A stretch of 64,000 bases of DNA from Sphingopyxis panaciterrae. Lineage in GTDB: Bacteria; Pseudomonadota; Alphaproteobacteria; Sphingomonadales; Sphingomonadaceae. Positions 43,607 to 52,874 of the stretch are shown one piece after another. The position numbers and the translations under genes were made by a program. The DNA lies in assembly GCF_011762125.1 (NCBI RefSeq), contig NZ_JAASQN010000001.1:1178001-1242000 (forward strand). Reading direction: 5' to 3'. The notes under the pieces are model-generated. The model was not told the origin of the DNA, did no database searches, and was given only the letters and a program-made list of their open reading frames with translations. The first letter of the stretch is position 1; every line of letters begins with the position of its first letter.

Positions 43607-44248
43607 ATGGACTCTGAAACCGTTTCCGAGGCGGACACCTACCCCGACATCCGCGATCCGCGCGTGATGGTCGCGGTGCCGCACGCCCGGCGCCCGGCGA
43701 TCGCGGCGCTGTGGGCGCTGGCCGAGCGGCTGACCAGGCTGCTCCGCGAAGCGCGCGAGCCGCTGATCGGGCAGATCAAGCTCGCCTGGTGGCGCGACAT
43801 GATGGCGATGCTCGCGAGCGATCCTGCGGCGCTGCCGAAAGGCGAGCCGCTGCTCGCCGAATTGCAGGCAAGCTGGGGCGGCGAGGGTGGTCTCGATGCG
43901 CTCGTCGACGCGGCAGAGGCCATGCTGCTCGCCGAGGACGACGCGGCACGGCACGCAGCCGCTGCCGCCTTTGGCGAGGCGCTGTTTACGCTGTCGGGCG
44001 GGCCCGGCAGCGGCGGGCGACGCTGGGGGCTGCTCTGGGGCGCCGGGTTGCAGGAAGGCGCGCAGGAAGGGCGCGACCTGTTCGCCGCGGCCCGCGATAC
44101 GGCGCCGCCGCCGCGCCGTTTGTTCAAGCGGCATCGCGGCTTGCTGATCCTCGATCGTTGGGCTGCTGCCATCGCGAAACGGGGCGGCGAACGGCATTGG
44201 CGCAGCGAGGGATTGCTGCTGTTTCGCGTCGGCCTTCTCGGACGCTAA
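43607..44248 (+). CDS. Squalene/phytoene synthase family-like protein
   Basis: 213 residues, shorter than true squalene/phytoene synthases (~280). It keeps the first-helix pattern RRPAIAALWALAERLTRLLREAREPLIGQIKLAWWRDMM, but I see no DxxxD prenyl-diphosphate motif pair. This matches the NDUFAF6-like branch, whose members assist complex I assembly. The catalytic function is therefore doubtful. It follows a repeat element and precedes cysE on the same strand. Confidence 0.68.
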   Translation: MDSETVSEADTYPDIRDPRVMVAVPHARRPAIAALWALAERLTRLLREAREPLIGQIKLAWWRDMMAMLASDPAALPKGEPLLAELQASWGGEGGLDALVDAAEAMLLAEDDAARHAAAAAFGEALFTLSGGPGSGGRRWGLLWGAGLQEGAQEGRDLFAAARDTAPPPRRLFKRHRGLLILDRWAAAIAKRGGERHWRSEGLLLFRVGLLGR

Positions 44249-44334
44249 CGATTAATTGCCGCCTCGGGGGTAGAAATGCCGCGGGCGAACATCTATCTTG
44301 CCCGGTACAAAATAGGGTCGCAGGGGACACACGG

Positions 44335-45045
44335 ATGTTCAACGGGCTGATCGCCTATCTCGATTCGATCAAGGCGCGCGATCCCGCGCCGCGGTCGCGC
44401 TGGGAAATCCTTCTTTATCCGGGCCTGCTCGCGGTGGGCATGCATCGCGTCGCGCACTGGCTGTTCGAGGCGGAGCTGTTCTTCCTCGCGCGCTTCGTCA
44501 ACCATTTCTCGCGCTGGCTGACCGCGATCGATATCCATCCGGGCGCCAAGATCGGTCGCCACCTGTTCATCGACCATGGTTTTACCGTGATCGGCGAGAC
44601 TGCGGAAATCGGCGACAATGTCACCATCTATCAATGCGTGACGCTGGGCGGCACCGATCCAGCCAACGGCATCGCGGGCAAGCGCCACCCGACCCTGGCC
44701 AATGACGTCATCGTCGGATCGGGCGCGCAGATATTGGGCCCGGTGATCGTCAACCCGCGCGCGCGCGTCGGCGCCAATGCCGTGGTGACCAAGGACGTGC
44801 CCGAAGGCGCGGTGATGGTCGGCATTCCGGCGCGCTCGACCTTGCTCGACGCCACCGAATATGCGCGCGAGTTCGTCCCCTATGGCACCCCGTGCAGCGA
44901 GACCTTCGACCCCGCGACGCAGAAGGTCGAATTGCTGCAATGCCAGCTCGACCAGATGCAGAAACAGCTCGCGGCATTGCTCGCCGAACGCGAGCTTGCC
45001 GAAGAGGAAGCGCCGCGGCGCAAGGGGAGCCGGAATAGCGTCTAG
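44335..45045 (+). CDS. cysE: Serine O-acetyltransferase
   Basis: 236 residues, the short EpsC-like form of the enzyme that acetylates serine for cysteine synthesis. After an N-terminal helical region, the left-handed beta-helix carries the hexapeptide repeats IDIHPGAKIGRHLFIDHG (catalytic His region), GDNVTIYQCVTLGG and GSGAQILGPVIVNPRARVGANAVVTKDVP. A C-terminal helix LLQCQLDQMQKQLAALLAER may form a coiled coil. Its stop codon abuts the 266-bp inverted-repeat element. Confidence 0.93.
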   Translation: MFNGLIAYLDSIKARDPAPRSRWEILLYPGLLAVGMHRVAHWLFEAELFFLARFVNHFSRWLTAIDIHPGAKIGRHLFIDHGFTVIGETAEIGDNVTIYQCVTLGGTDPANGIAGKRHPTLANDVIVGSGAQILGPVIVNPRARVGANAVVTKDVPEGAVMVGIPARSTLLDATEYAREFVPYGTPCSETFDPATQKVELLQCQLDQMQKQLAALLAERELAEEEAPRRKGSRNSV

Positions 45046-45310
45046 GGATCAGAACCCGCCCATTGCGCGTTCGAGGTTTGAAGCGATTTTGTTCAGGGCG
45101 AGGAAGCAAGGCGCAGGCATATGTCGATATTCCAAGACTTGCTGACGCGGCCATGGACAAAATCGGTCAAATCCCGAAGGGACGCAGAAATGGCTTCGAT
45201 CTCGGGCGCGCGCGCCCTTGCGAATGGAACCACCATCCGCGGCGGCCGCCCGCACCCGATATCTTCGCCATTTCTGCGCCTCGAACGCGTAATGGGCGGG
45301 TTCTGATCCC
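45045..45310. mobile_element. MITE-like 266-bp element with 32-bp terminal inverted repeats
   Basis: The left end at 45045-45076 (GGGATCAGAACCCGCCCATT...) and the right end at 45279-45310 are reverse complements in 31 of 32 positions. The interior also has an inverted pair around CGCAGAAATGGC (45184-45195) and GCCATTTCTGCG (45267-45278). It contains no supported gene. The left end begins on the last base of the cysE stop and the right end finishes immediately before the ATG of the DUF2794 gene. No clear target-site duplication is visible. It could be a non-autonomous transposon or a structured regulatory RNA. Confidence 0.75.
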
Positions 45311-45658
45311 ATGGGGACGGTGACGCCTCTGCCGTTCGCGAATAGAACGGTGCCGCAGCAGACCGGTTTCGAGCGCCCCGAATTGATGCGCATCCTCGAC
45401 CTATATGGCCGGATGGTCGCCGCCGGACATTGGCGCGACTATGCGATGGATTTCCACCGCGATGCCGCCATTTTCTCCGCCTTTCGCCGTGCCGCCGAGC
45501 GTCCCGAGTATCGGATAGAAAAACGCCCCGCCTTGCGGAGCCGGCAGGGCATGTGGGCCCTTGTCTCCGAAGCCGGGGCGATCTTGAAACGCGGGGACGA
45601 GCTGTCGAATGTGCTCGCCCCCGTCGAACGCAAGCTTATGAAGCTGGTAGGGGACTGA
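45311..45658 (+). CDS. DUF2794 domain protein
   Basis: 115 residues with the family core ELMRILDLYGRMVAAGHWRDYAMDFHRDAAIFSAFRRAAERPEYRIEKRPALRSRQGMWALVSEAGAILKRG, an alphaproteobacterial domain of unknown function. No signal peptide. The ATG directly follows the inverted-repeat element, so its whole leader is repeat DNA. The 3' end overlaps the convergent membrane protein gene by 23 bp. Confidence 0.88.
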   Translation: MGTVTPLPFANRTVPQQTGFERPELMRILDLYGRMVAAGHWRDYAMDFHRDAAIFSAFRRAAERPEYRIEKRPALRSRQGMWALVSEAGAILKRGDELSNVLAPVERKLMKLVGD

Positions 45659-46709
45659 CCGCCCGCACCGTCGCCGGCAACTGGTTGGCGAGGTTTTCGG
45701 GCAGCAGGCCGACCACGACCGCGCGGGCATTCTGCCAGAAGGCCGAGAGCAGCAGCAGCGCCGATCCGATCACGAACGCCGTCAGCGCGACGTTGAGCTC
45801 GACCGCGCCGAAGCTGTTGAACAGCTGCGTCATCGCGAACAGCACATAAGCGAGCGCCGAGACGAGCAAGGCGCGGCGGTCGATCGCCAGCGCGATCAGC
45901 CCGAACGCGATGTAGATGCCGACGACGAGGATCGCGGCGCCGCTGCCGATATCGTCGCCGCGCGTCACGCCGAGCAGGTGAAAGATCGGGTGCACGATCA
46001 TCGGCGCGGCGAGCAGGTGGAGCCAGAAGGCGACGTCGCTGCGCCGCGTCTGGCGCACGCGGTCGCTGCGGTCCCACCACATCGCGAGCGTGAAGACGCC
46101 GAGACCGGCGATCAGGACGAGGATCATCGGCAGGGTGCCGTCGGGGCTGGGGAGGCCGGTGACCGCAAGCACCAGCGCCACCGCGGTCGCGGCGAGCGCG
46201 GCGGTCCCGGCGGCGACGGTGATCGGCACCATGAACCGCTTCCAGTGCAGCCAGGTCGCCGCGGCAGTTACCAGCGCGATGCCGCCGATGACCAATGCGC
46301 CGACGCTATTGCCCGGATCATTGCCGAAAATCGCCTCACCATGTTTGACGAGGAAGCCGACCATTGTCCCGAACACCCCGCCCGAAAAGGCAAGCACGAG
46401 GACAATGCTGGGCAAGGCCATGCGGCGCTGACGGGTGAAATATTCGGCGAGGAACCACGCCGACGCGGCGACGAACGCACCGCCGAGCGCGGGATGGATC
46501 GAGGCGCCGATCCAGCCGACCGCGACGAGCAGGATGACTGCTGCAATGCTGACGAAAATATCGTTGAAACCGGTGATGAGGCGGAATGATTCCTCGTCCG
46601 CTCCGGGAGCGGCGCGGACCGATGCGATATGTGACCGGAATGCCGCGGCGGCCTCCGGCGTCAGAACATGCGCATCGACCGCGGTTTGCAGGTCGCTTTC
46701 ACTATACAT
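45636..46709 (-). CDS. Multi-pass membrane protein, DUF2157-like
   Basis: 357 residues. A soluble helical N-terminus (MYSESDLQTAVDAHVLTPEAAAAFRSHI, about 1-45) resembles DUF2157. It is followed by roughly ten hydrophobic helices. No catalytic motif is visible. A good sigma-70 promoter lies upstream (46749-46777). Function unknown; the fold suggests an integral inner-membrane protein. Confidence 0.72.
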   Translation of the reverse strand: MYSESDLQTAVDAHVLTPEAAAAFRSHIASVRAAPGADEESFRLITGFNDIFVSIAAVILLVAVGWIGASIHPALGGAFVAASAWFLAEYFTRQRRMALPSIVLVLAFSGGVFGTMVGFLVKHGEAIFGNDPGNSVGALVIGGIALVTAAATWLHWKRFMVPITVAAGTAALAATAVALVLAVTGLPSPDGTLPMILVLIAGLGVFTLAMWWDRSDRVRQTRRSDVAFWLHLLAAPMIVHPIFHLLGVTRGDDIGSGAAILVVGIYIAFGLIALAIDRRALLVSALAYVLFAMTQLFNSFGAVELNVALTAFVIGSALLLLSAFWQNARAVVVGLLPENLANQLPATVRAVSPLPAS

Positions 46710-46748
46710 CGGGGTCGTCCTTCTGTCCGATCCCCTTGTCCCGCAGGC

Positions 46749-46777
46749 GTTATGCCATCAGCGTATTGGTGTGTCAA
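46749..46777 (-). promoter_or_regulatory. Sigma-70 promoter of the DUF2157-like gene
   Basis: On the minus strand TTGACA (46777-46772), a 17-bp spacer, then CATAAC (46754-46749), 40 bp before the start codon. Consensus -35 and ideal spacing. Confidence 0.65.
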
Positions 46778-46795
46778 TACAGTCATGCACCACAT

Positions 46796-46825
46796 CCTCC
46801 CCATCGCTCCGCGACGGGGAGGGCC
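46796..46825. repeat. Short palindrome CCTCCCC-ATCGC / GCGA-GGGGAGG
   Basis: An imperfect hairpin with a tcc loop in the 126-bp gap between an SDR gene end and the DUF2157-like promoter. A short relative of the intergenic repeats. Confidence 0.5.
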
Positions 46826-46835
46826 AACCAAAGCT

Positions 46836-47738
46836 TCAGCCCAGCGCCTGTAACGCCTTCATGACCGCCATCGATTGCTCGCTGCCCGACTGGGGGACCG
46901 TTTCGCCATTGCGGTCGATGATCTTCTCCCACGCCGCGGCGACGCCCTCGGGGGTGCGCTCGCCTTCGGGAAGGGCAACGCCGGGAGTCATCGTGACGTA
47001 GGCGGCGTGGAACGCGCCGGCGCCGGCGCCGACGATCATGTTGGTCGGCGCATCTTCACTGACGAGGTACAGCGCGGCGGGGACGACATTTTCAGGCGTG
47101 AATTTCTCGAACAGCTCGGCGGGGAAAATGTCCTCGGTCATGCGCGTGCCGGCGACCGGGGCGATCGTGTTGCAGCGGATATTATATTTCGCGCCTTCGA
47201 GGTGGAGCGTCTTGGTCAGCCCGGCAAGGCCGAGCTTCGCGGCGCCGTAATTGGCCTGGCCGAAATTGCCGTACAGGCCGGTCGACGATGCGGTCATCAG
47301 AATGCGGCCATAGGCCTGTTCGCGCATCAGGTCCCAGCACGCCTTGGTGACGTTGGCGCTGCCGCTGACATGCACCTTCAGCACCAGGTCGAAATCGGCG
47401 GGCTCCATTTTGGCAAAGCTTTTGTCGCGCAGGATGCCGGCGTTGTTGATCAGGACATGCACACCGCCCCATTCTTCTTTCGCCTTGGCGACCATTTCGA
47501 CCATCTGGTCATATTCGGTGACGCTGCCGCCGTTCGACATCGCGGTGCCGCCGGCGGCACGGATTTCCTCGACCACGGCCAGCGCGGCGTCCGAATGGCC
47601 GGTGCCGTCGCGCGATCCGCCGAGGTCGTTGACGACCACCTTGGCGCCGCGGCGCGCGAGTTCAAGCGCATAGGCGCGGCCAAGTCCGCCGCCGGCGCCG
47701 GTGACAATAGCAACGCGCCCGTCAAATTTGATCGTCAT
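46836..47738 (-). CDS. Short-chain dehydrogenase/reductase
   Basis: 300 residues. NAD(P)-binding TGAGGGLGRAYALELARRGAKVVVNDLGG, NNAGILRDKSF, catalytic Ser in SSTGLYGNFGQANYGAAKLG with Y-x3-K. It resembles the dehydrogenase domain of multifunctional enzyme type 2 (HSD17B4), suggesting 3-hydroxyacyl-CoA or steroid-type oxidation. The ATG at 47738 (MTIKFDG) has CGGGAG upstream. Substrate cannot be set from sequence. Confidence 0.9.
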   Translation of the reverse strand: MTIKFDGRVAIVTGAGGGLGRAYALELARRGAKVVVNDLGGSRDGTGHSDAALAVVEEIRAAGGTAMSNGGSVTEYDQMVEMVAKAKEEWGGVHVLINNAGILRDKSFAKMEPADFDLVLKVHVSGSANVTKACWDLMREQAYGRILMTASSTGLYGNFGQANYGAAKLGLAGLTKTLHLEGAKYNIRCNTIAPVAGTRMTEDIFPAELFEKFTPENVVPAALYLVSEDAPTNMIVGAGAGAFHAAYVTMTPGVALPEGERTPEGVAAAWEKIIDRNGETVPQSGSEQSMAVMKALQALG

Positions 47739-47865
47739 GATGATCTCCCGGAAGAGGCCGCCCGGTAAAAGGTTGCCGGAAAAAACTGGCCTTGAAAGCT
47801 TGGACGTCCTTAGCCGTTCGCTTGCCTCAGACAAGGGCTGAATGAAATTCTATGCTGAAACAAAA

Positions 47866-47905
47866 ATGTCATTCAATTGACGTGCAACTGTCACTTATCG
47901 GTCAT
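47866..47905 (+). promoter_or_regulatory. Tandem Pho box upstream of the porin gene
   Basis: Four 7-bp units at exact 11-bp spacing: ATGTCAT (47866), TTGACGT (47877), CTGTCAC (47888) and CGGTCAT (47899). The PhoB consensus is CTGTCAT repeated every 11 bp; the last two units are the best. The position upstream of a phosphate-selective-porin-like gene fits phosphate-starvation control. Confidence 0.72.
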
Positions 47906-47961
47906 AACAGCGCCGCGGGGCCAAAGCCCAAGATTGTCACCTTACGCAACGGAGCAACATC

Positions 47962-49329
<1,368 letters not shown>

Positions 49330-49364
49330 CGGTCGTTATCGGCTGATTGCTGCCGTTCCATCAT

Positions 49365-49460
49365 CGTCACCCTCGAACGAGACACGTGGCTCGTTCGACT
49401 TGATCCGGGGTCTGCCTTCTTGAAGGGACAGGCGGATCCCGGGTCAAGCCCGGGATGACG
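49365..49460. repeat. GTCACCCCGGACTTGATCCG-family repeat interrupted by a nested hairpin (copy 4)
   Basis: The family arms are recognisable (GACTTGATCCGGGGTC and its partner ending in GATGACG). The left arm is interrupted by TCGAACGAG-acacgtgg-CTCGTTCGA, a separate 9-bp palindrome. It lies between the porin and rsmA ends. Confidence 0.7.
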
Positions 49461-49519
49461 AAGGTGGATGAAGCTACGGCAGCTCCCCACCCCAAATCCG
49501 CGCTGCGCCGCGAAACCGC

Positions 49520-50353
49520 TCAGCTCAGCACCCGCGCCAGCGCCACCCATTCGCCGACGCTGACCGTTTCGGCGCGCCGGGTCGGGTCGATGCCCAGCGT
49601 ATCGAGCGCCTCGACTGCGCCCGCCATGCCCTTCAGGCTCTGGCGCAGCATCTTGCGACGCTGGCCGAAGCCTTTTTCGGTCAGTTTCGACAGGATTTTC
49701 GGGTCGACGCCCGCGGGCTGGCCGGCCGGGACGACATGGACGATCGCCGACATCACCTTGGGCGGCGGCGTGAAGGCCGACCGGTGTACCTTCATCGCGA
49801 TTTTCGCGGACGATCGCCACTGGGCGAGGACGCTGAGGCGGCCATAGGCATTGGTCCCGACGGACGCGACGATGCGTTCGGCGACCTCGAGCTGGAACAT
49901 CAGGGTCAGCGACAGCCATTGCGGCGGCCAGTTCGCGGGCTCGAGCCAGCGGGTGAAGAGCGCGGTGCCGACATTATAGGGCAGGTTGGCGACGATATGA
50001 TAGGGTCCGCCCGCGAGCGCGTTGGCATCGATCGCCATCGCATCGTCGGCGACGACCTGTAACTGGCCGGGAAACGCCGCGCCCAGTTCTTCGAGCAAAG
50101 GCAGGCAGCGATCGTCGCGTTCGACCGCGATCACGCGTGCCCCGGCGCGCAGCAGCGCGCGCGTCAGTCCGCCCGGTCCCGGGCCTACTTCGAACACCGT
50201 GGCGTCCTCAAGATCGCCCGGCAGCGCCGCGACGCGATCGAGCAATTGTTCGTCGAACAGGAAATTCTGCCCCAGCGCCTTGCTCGCCGACAGGCCGTGC
50301 GCGCGCACCGTTTCGCGCAGCGGCGGCAGGATGTGCGTCGGCTGGCGCGTCAC
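49520..50353 (-). CDS. rsmA: 16S rRNA (adenine1518/1519-N6)-dimethyltransferase
   Basis: 277 residues; methylates two adjacent adenines near the 3' end of 16S rRNA late in 30S assembly. Motif I FEVGPGPGGLTRALL binds SAM and the catalytic motif IV is NLPYNVGTALFTRWL. Also typical: SKALGQNFLFDEQLLD near the N-terminus. It overlaps pdxA by 4 bp and ends the lptD-surA-pdxA-rsmA operon. Confidence 0.96.
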   Translation of the reverse strand: MTRQPTHILPPLRETVRAHGLSASKALGQNFLFDEQLLDRVAALPGDLEDATVFEVGPGPGGLTRALLRAGARVIAVERDDRCLPLLEELGAAFPGQLQVVADDAMAIDANALAGGPYHIVANLPYNVGTALFTRWLEPANWPPQWLSLTLMFQLEVAERIVASVGTNAYGRLSVLAQWRSSAKIAMKVHRSAFTPPPKVMSAIVHVVPAGQPAGVDPKILSKLTEKGFGQRRKMLRQSLKGMAGAVEALDTLGIDPTRRAETVSVGEWVALARVLS

Positions 50354-51369
50354 TTCGCGGGGGCGCTGCTGCGCTCGCGTGCCGCCGCCATCCGCGCCGC
50401 CATCGCGATCGCGGCGATCGTCGGCCCCGGATCGGCCTTGCCCTGTCCGGCGATGTTGAAGGCGGTGCCATGGTCGGGCGAGGTGCGGATGATCGGCAAT
50501 CCCAGTGTCAGGTTGACCCCGTCGTGGAAATGCAGCGCCTTGAACGGCGCGAGCGCCTGGTCATGATAGCAGCAGAGCAGCGCATCATATTGGTCGCGGA
50601 TGCCGGGCGCGAACAGCGCATCGGCGGCGAGCGGGCCGTCGATGACGATCCCGTCGGCGGCAAGCTGTTCGACCGCAGGCGCGATGATCCGGATTTCCTC
50701 GTCGCCGAGCTGGCCGCTTTCGCCGGCATGGGGGTTGAGCCCCGCGACGCCGAGGCGCGGCTGCGCGATGCCGAAATCGCGCTGCAGCCCGCGCGCGACC
50801 ATGCGCGCCTTGGCGACGATGAGCTCGCTGGTCAGCCGGTCGGGGACTTCGGACAACGGGATATGGACGGTCAGCGGGACGACGCGCAGGCTGGGGCCCG
50901 CCAGCATCATCACCGCATTGGTCGCGGTCACGCCGCAGCGTTCGGCGATGAACTCGGTCTGGCCGGGGTGCGTATAGCCGATGCCGTGCAGTGCATGTTT
51001 CGACACCGGACCGGTGACGAGCGCGGCGCTCGCCTGGTTGCGCGTCAGCCCGATCCCGGTTTCGAGCGCGTGGAGCGCGCAGGTCGCACCGGCCGGCGTC
51101 GGGCTGCCGGGGCTCAGCGGCCCGCTGTCTTCGAGGTGCCAGACGGGCAGCCCGTTATCGAACGCCTTGACCGCCTCGTCCATGTCACTGATGCGCGCGA
51201 CGGGGCCGTCCCACACCGCCTCGATCGCGGCGATATCGCCGATCGCGACGAAGGCGGGCAAATCATGCTCGCGGCGCGCCGCCCAGGCGCGCGCCGCGAC
51301 TTCGGGGCCCACGCCCGCCGGGTCACCCATGGTGACCGCGATCGGGCGCGGGTTGGATCGGTCAGACAT
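50350..51369 (-). CDS. pdxA: 4-hydroxythreonine-4-phosphate dehydrogenase
   Basis: A 339-residue enzyme of pyridoxal phosphate synthesis, oxidising 4-phosphohydroxy-L-threonine. Hallmarks are TMGDPAGVGPEVAARAW, the metal-binding His set (YTHPGQTEFIAE, CCYHDQALAPFK) and GLPIIRTSPDHGTAFNIAGQG. The start shares one base with the surA stop. Confidence 0.96.
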   Translation of the reverse strand: MSDRSNPRPIAVTMGDPAGVGPEVAARAWAARREHDLPAFVAIGDIAAIEAVWDGPVARISDMDEAVKAFDNGLPVWHLEDSGPLSPGSPTPAGATCALHALETGIGLTRNQASAALVTGPVSKHALHGIGYTHPGQTEFIAERCGVTATNAVMMLAGPSLRVVPLTVHIPLSEVPDRLTSELIVAKARMVARGLQRDFGIAQPRLGVAGLNPHAGESGQLGDEEIRIIAPAVEQLAADGIVIDGPLAADALFAPGIRDQYDALLCCYHDQALAPFKALHFHDGVNLTLGLPIIRTSPDHGTAFNIAGQGKADPGPTIAAIAMAARMAAARERSSAPAK

Positions 51370-52709
51370 CAGCTATATTCGATCACGGCGTCCCGGCGCA
51401 GATCGCGAAGATAGCGCTGCGCCCGCTTGTTGACCTTTTCCTCCAGCAGCCGGTTTTCGATCTGCTGGACGTCGGGCGCGGTCGCGGTGTTCGGCACGTC
51501 GCGGCCGCACAGGACGAGGACGCTGATCCCTTCGTTCGCGGCGCCGAAGGGCTGTGTCGTCTGCCCGATCTGCAAGGTTGCGAGCGTCTGTTGCAACGGT
51601 CCGGGCAGCGAACGCATTTCGATATTGTCGCGCGAGACCACGGTGGCGCCCAGCTGCCGCGCGACATCGTCGGCGGCGCCGCAGCCCGCGATCGTCCGCG
51701 TCGTTTCGGCAAACTGGCCGGCCAGCTCGGTGGCGCGCGCCTGCGACGTGCCGGCAGGGAATTCCAGCGACAGCTGCTTCAGGCTGAGCACCGCATCGCG
51801 CGGATCGGCGGTCAGCACCTGGCGCCGGTCGATCATCAGCATGATCGACACGCCGCCCGGCACCTCGATCGGGCCGACGAGCTGGCCGGGCTGCATCTGC
51901 GTCGCCGCTTCGGACATCGATGCCGGCAGCTGGCCGGCCTTCACCCAGCCAAGGTCGCCGCCGACGACCGCGGTCGACGCTTCGGAAAACTGGCGGGCAT
52001 AAGCCGCGAAGCTGCCGCCGGCCTGAAGCGCCTGAATGATCTTCTGTGCGTTTTCGGCGACCGCCGCCGCATTTTCGGGGGTCGCCGAAAGATAGATTTC
52101 ACCGAGGTGGAACTCGTCCTGCCCCTTGGCCTCGTTCATCCGCTTGACGACCGATTCCACTTCCTCGGTCGACACATTGGTCGTCGATTGGATGTTGCGC
52201 GACAGCAGGCGATCCCATGCGAATTCGCCGCGAATCTGTTGCTTCACTGCGGCCGAAGACGATCCCTTCGACGTCAGATAGGTCGCAAACTGATCGGGCG
52301 TCTGCTTGAAACGCGTCGCGAGCCGCGCGAATTGTTCGTTCACCAGATTCTCGTCGATCGAGATGTCGGCGGCCCGGGCTTCCTGGATCTGCAGCTTTTC
52401 ATCGATCAGATTGCTGAAAACCTGCTGGCGCAGCCGCTGCACTTCCTCGGGCGGCAATTCCAGATTGTTGTTCGCGATCCGGATCAGCGCCATGCGCTGC
52501 TCGATATCGGTCGATGTGATGATCTCGCCGTTCACCGTCGCCGACGGGCGATAGACGTTGGGCTTTGCATCGCCGAAAATCTGGACGTTGCCCGGAATGT
52601 TGAGGCTGGTCGTCGGGACTTCTTCGTCGGCGACGGTTTGCGCCAGCACCGGCGCCGCACCCACGGACGCTACGGCGATCAGTCCGATCATGGTCGAAAA
52701 TCTGGTCAT
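51369..52709 (-). CDS. surA: Peptidyl-prolyl isomerase / periplasmic chaperone SurA
   Basis: 446 residues. The signal peptide is MTRFSTMIGLIAVASVGAAP, cut near VLA-QT. A SurA N-terminal chaperone domain (about 40-190) contains VNGEIITSTDIEQRMALI. A parvulin domain follows with EFHLGEIYLSATPE, FSEASTAVVGGDLGWVKAGQLP and a C-terminal region with a second, degenerate parvulin. It escorts outer-membrane proteins to BAM. The start at 52709 gives a clean signal peptide. It is downstream of lptD, one of its main clients. Confidence 0.9.
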   Translation of the reverse strand: MTRFSTMIGLIAVASVGAAPVLAQTVADEEVPTTSLNIPGNVQIFGDAKPNVYRPSATVNGEIITSTDIEQRMALIRIANNNLELPPEEVQRLRQQVFSNLIDEKLQIQEARAADISIDENLVNEQFARLATRFKQTPDQFATYLTSKGSSSAAVKQQIRGEFAWDRLLSRNIQSTTNVSTEEVESVVKRMNEAKGQDEFHLGEIYLSATPENAAAVAENAQKIIQALQAGGSFAAYARQFSEASTAVVGGDLGWVKAGQLPASMSEAATQMQPGQLVGPIEVPGGVSIMLMIDRRQVLTADPRDAVLSLKQLSLEFPAGTSQARATELAGQFAETTRTIAGCGAADDVARQLGATVVSRDNIEMRSLPGPLQQTLATLQIGQTTQPFGAANEGISVLVLCGRDVPNTATAPDVQQIENRLLEEKVNKRAQRYLRDLRRDAVIEYS

Positions 52710-52874
52710 TGCTACCCTATTCGAGAAATGAGGCATGCTCCGTATCAGCGGACACGCCCGATGGTCCAGCGCAATCCGCCTTCGGGGCCATTTGATGGTC
52801 GCGGATACCCCGCCGACGCTGAACCTAGGCTGAGCGAACGGGGGCACCGGCTTCCTCCCGCCGCTCTCCGGCCG

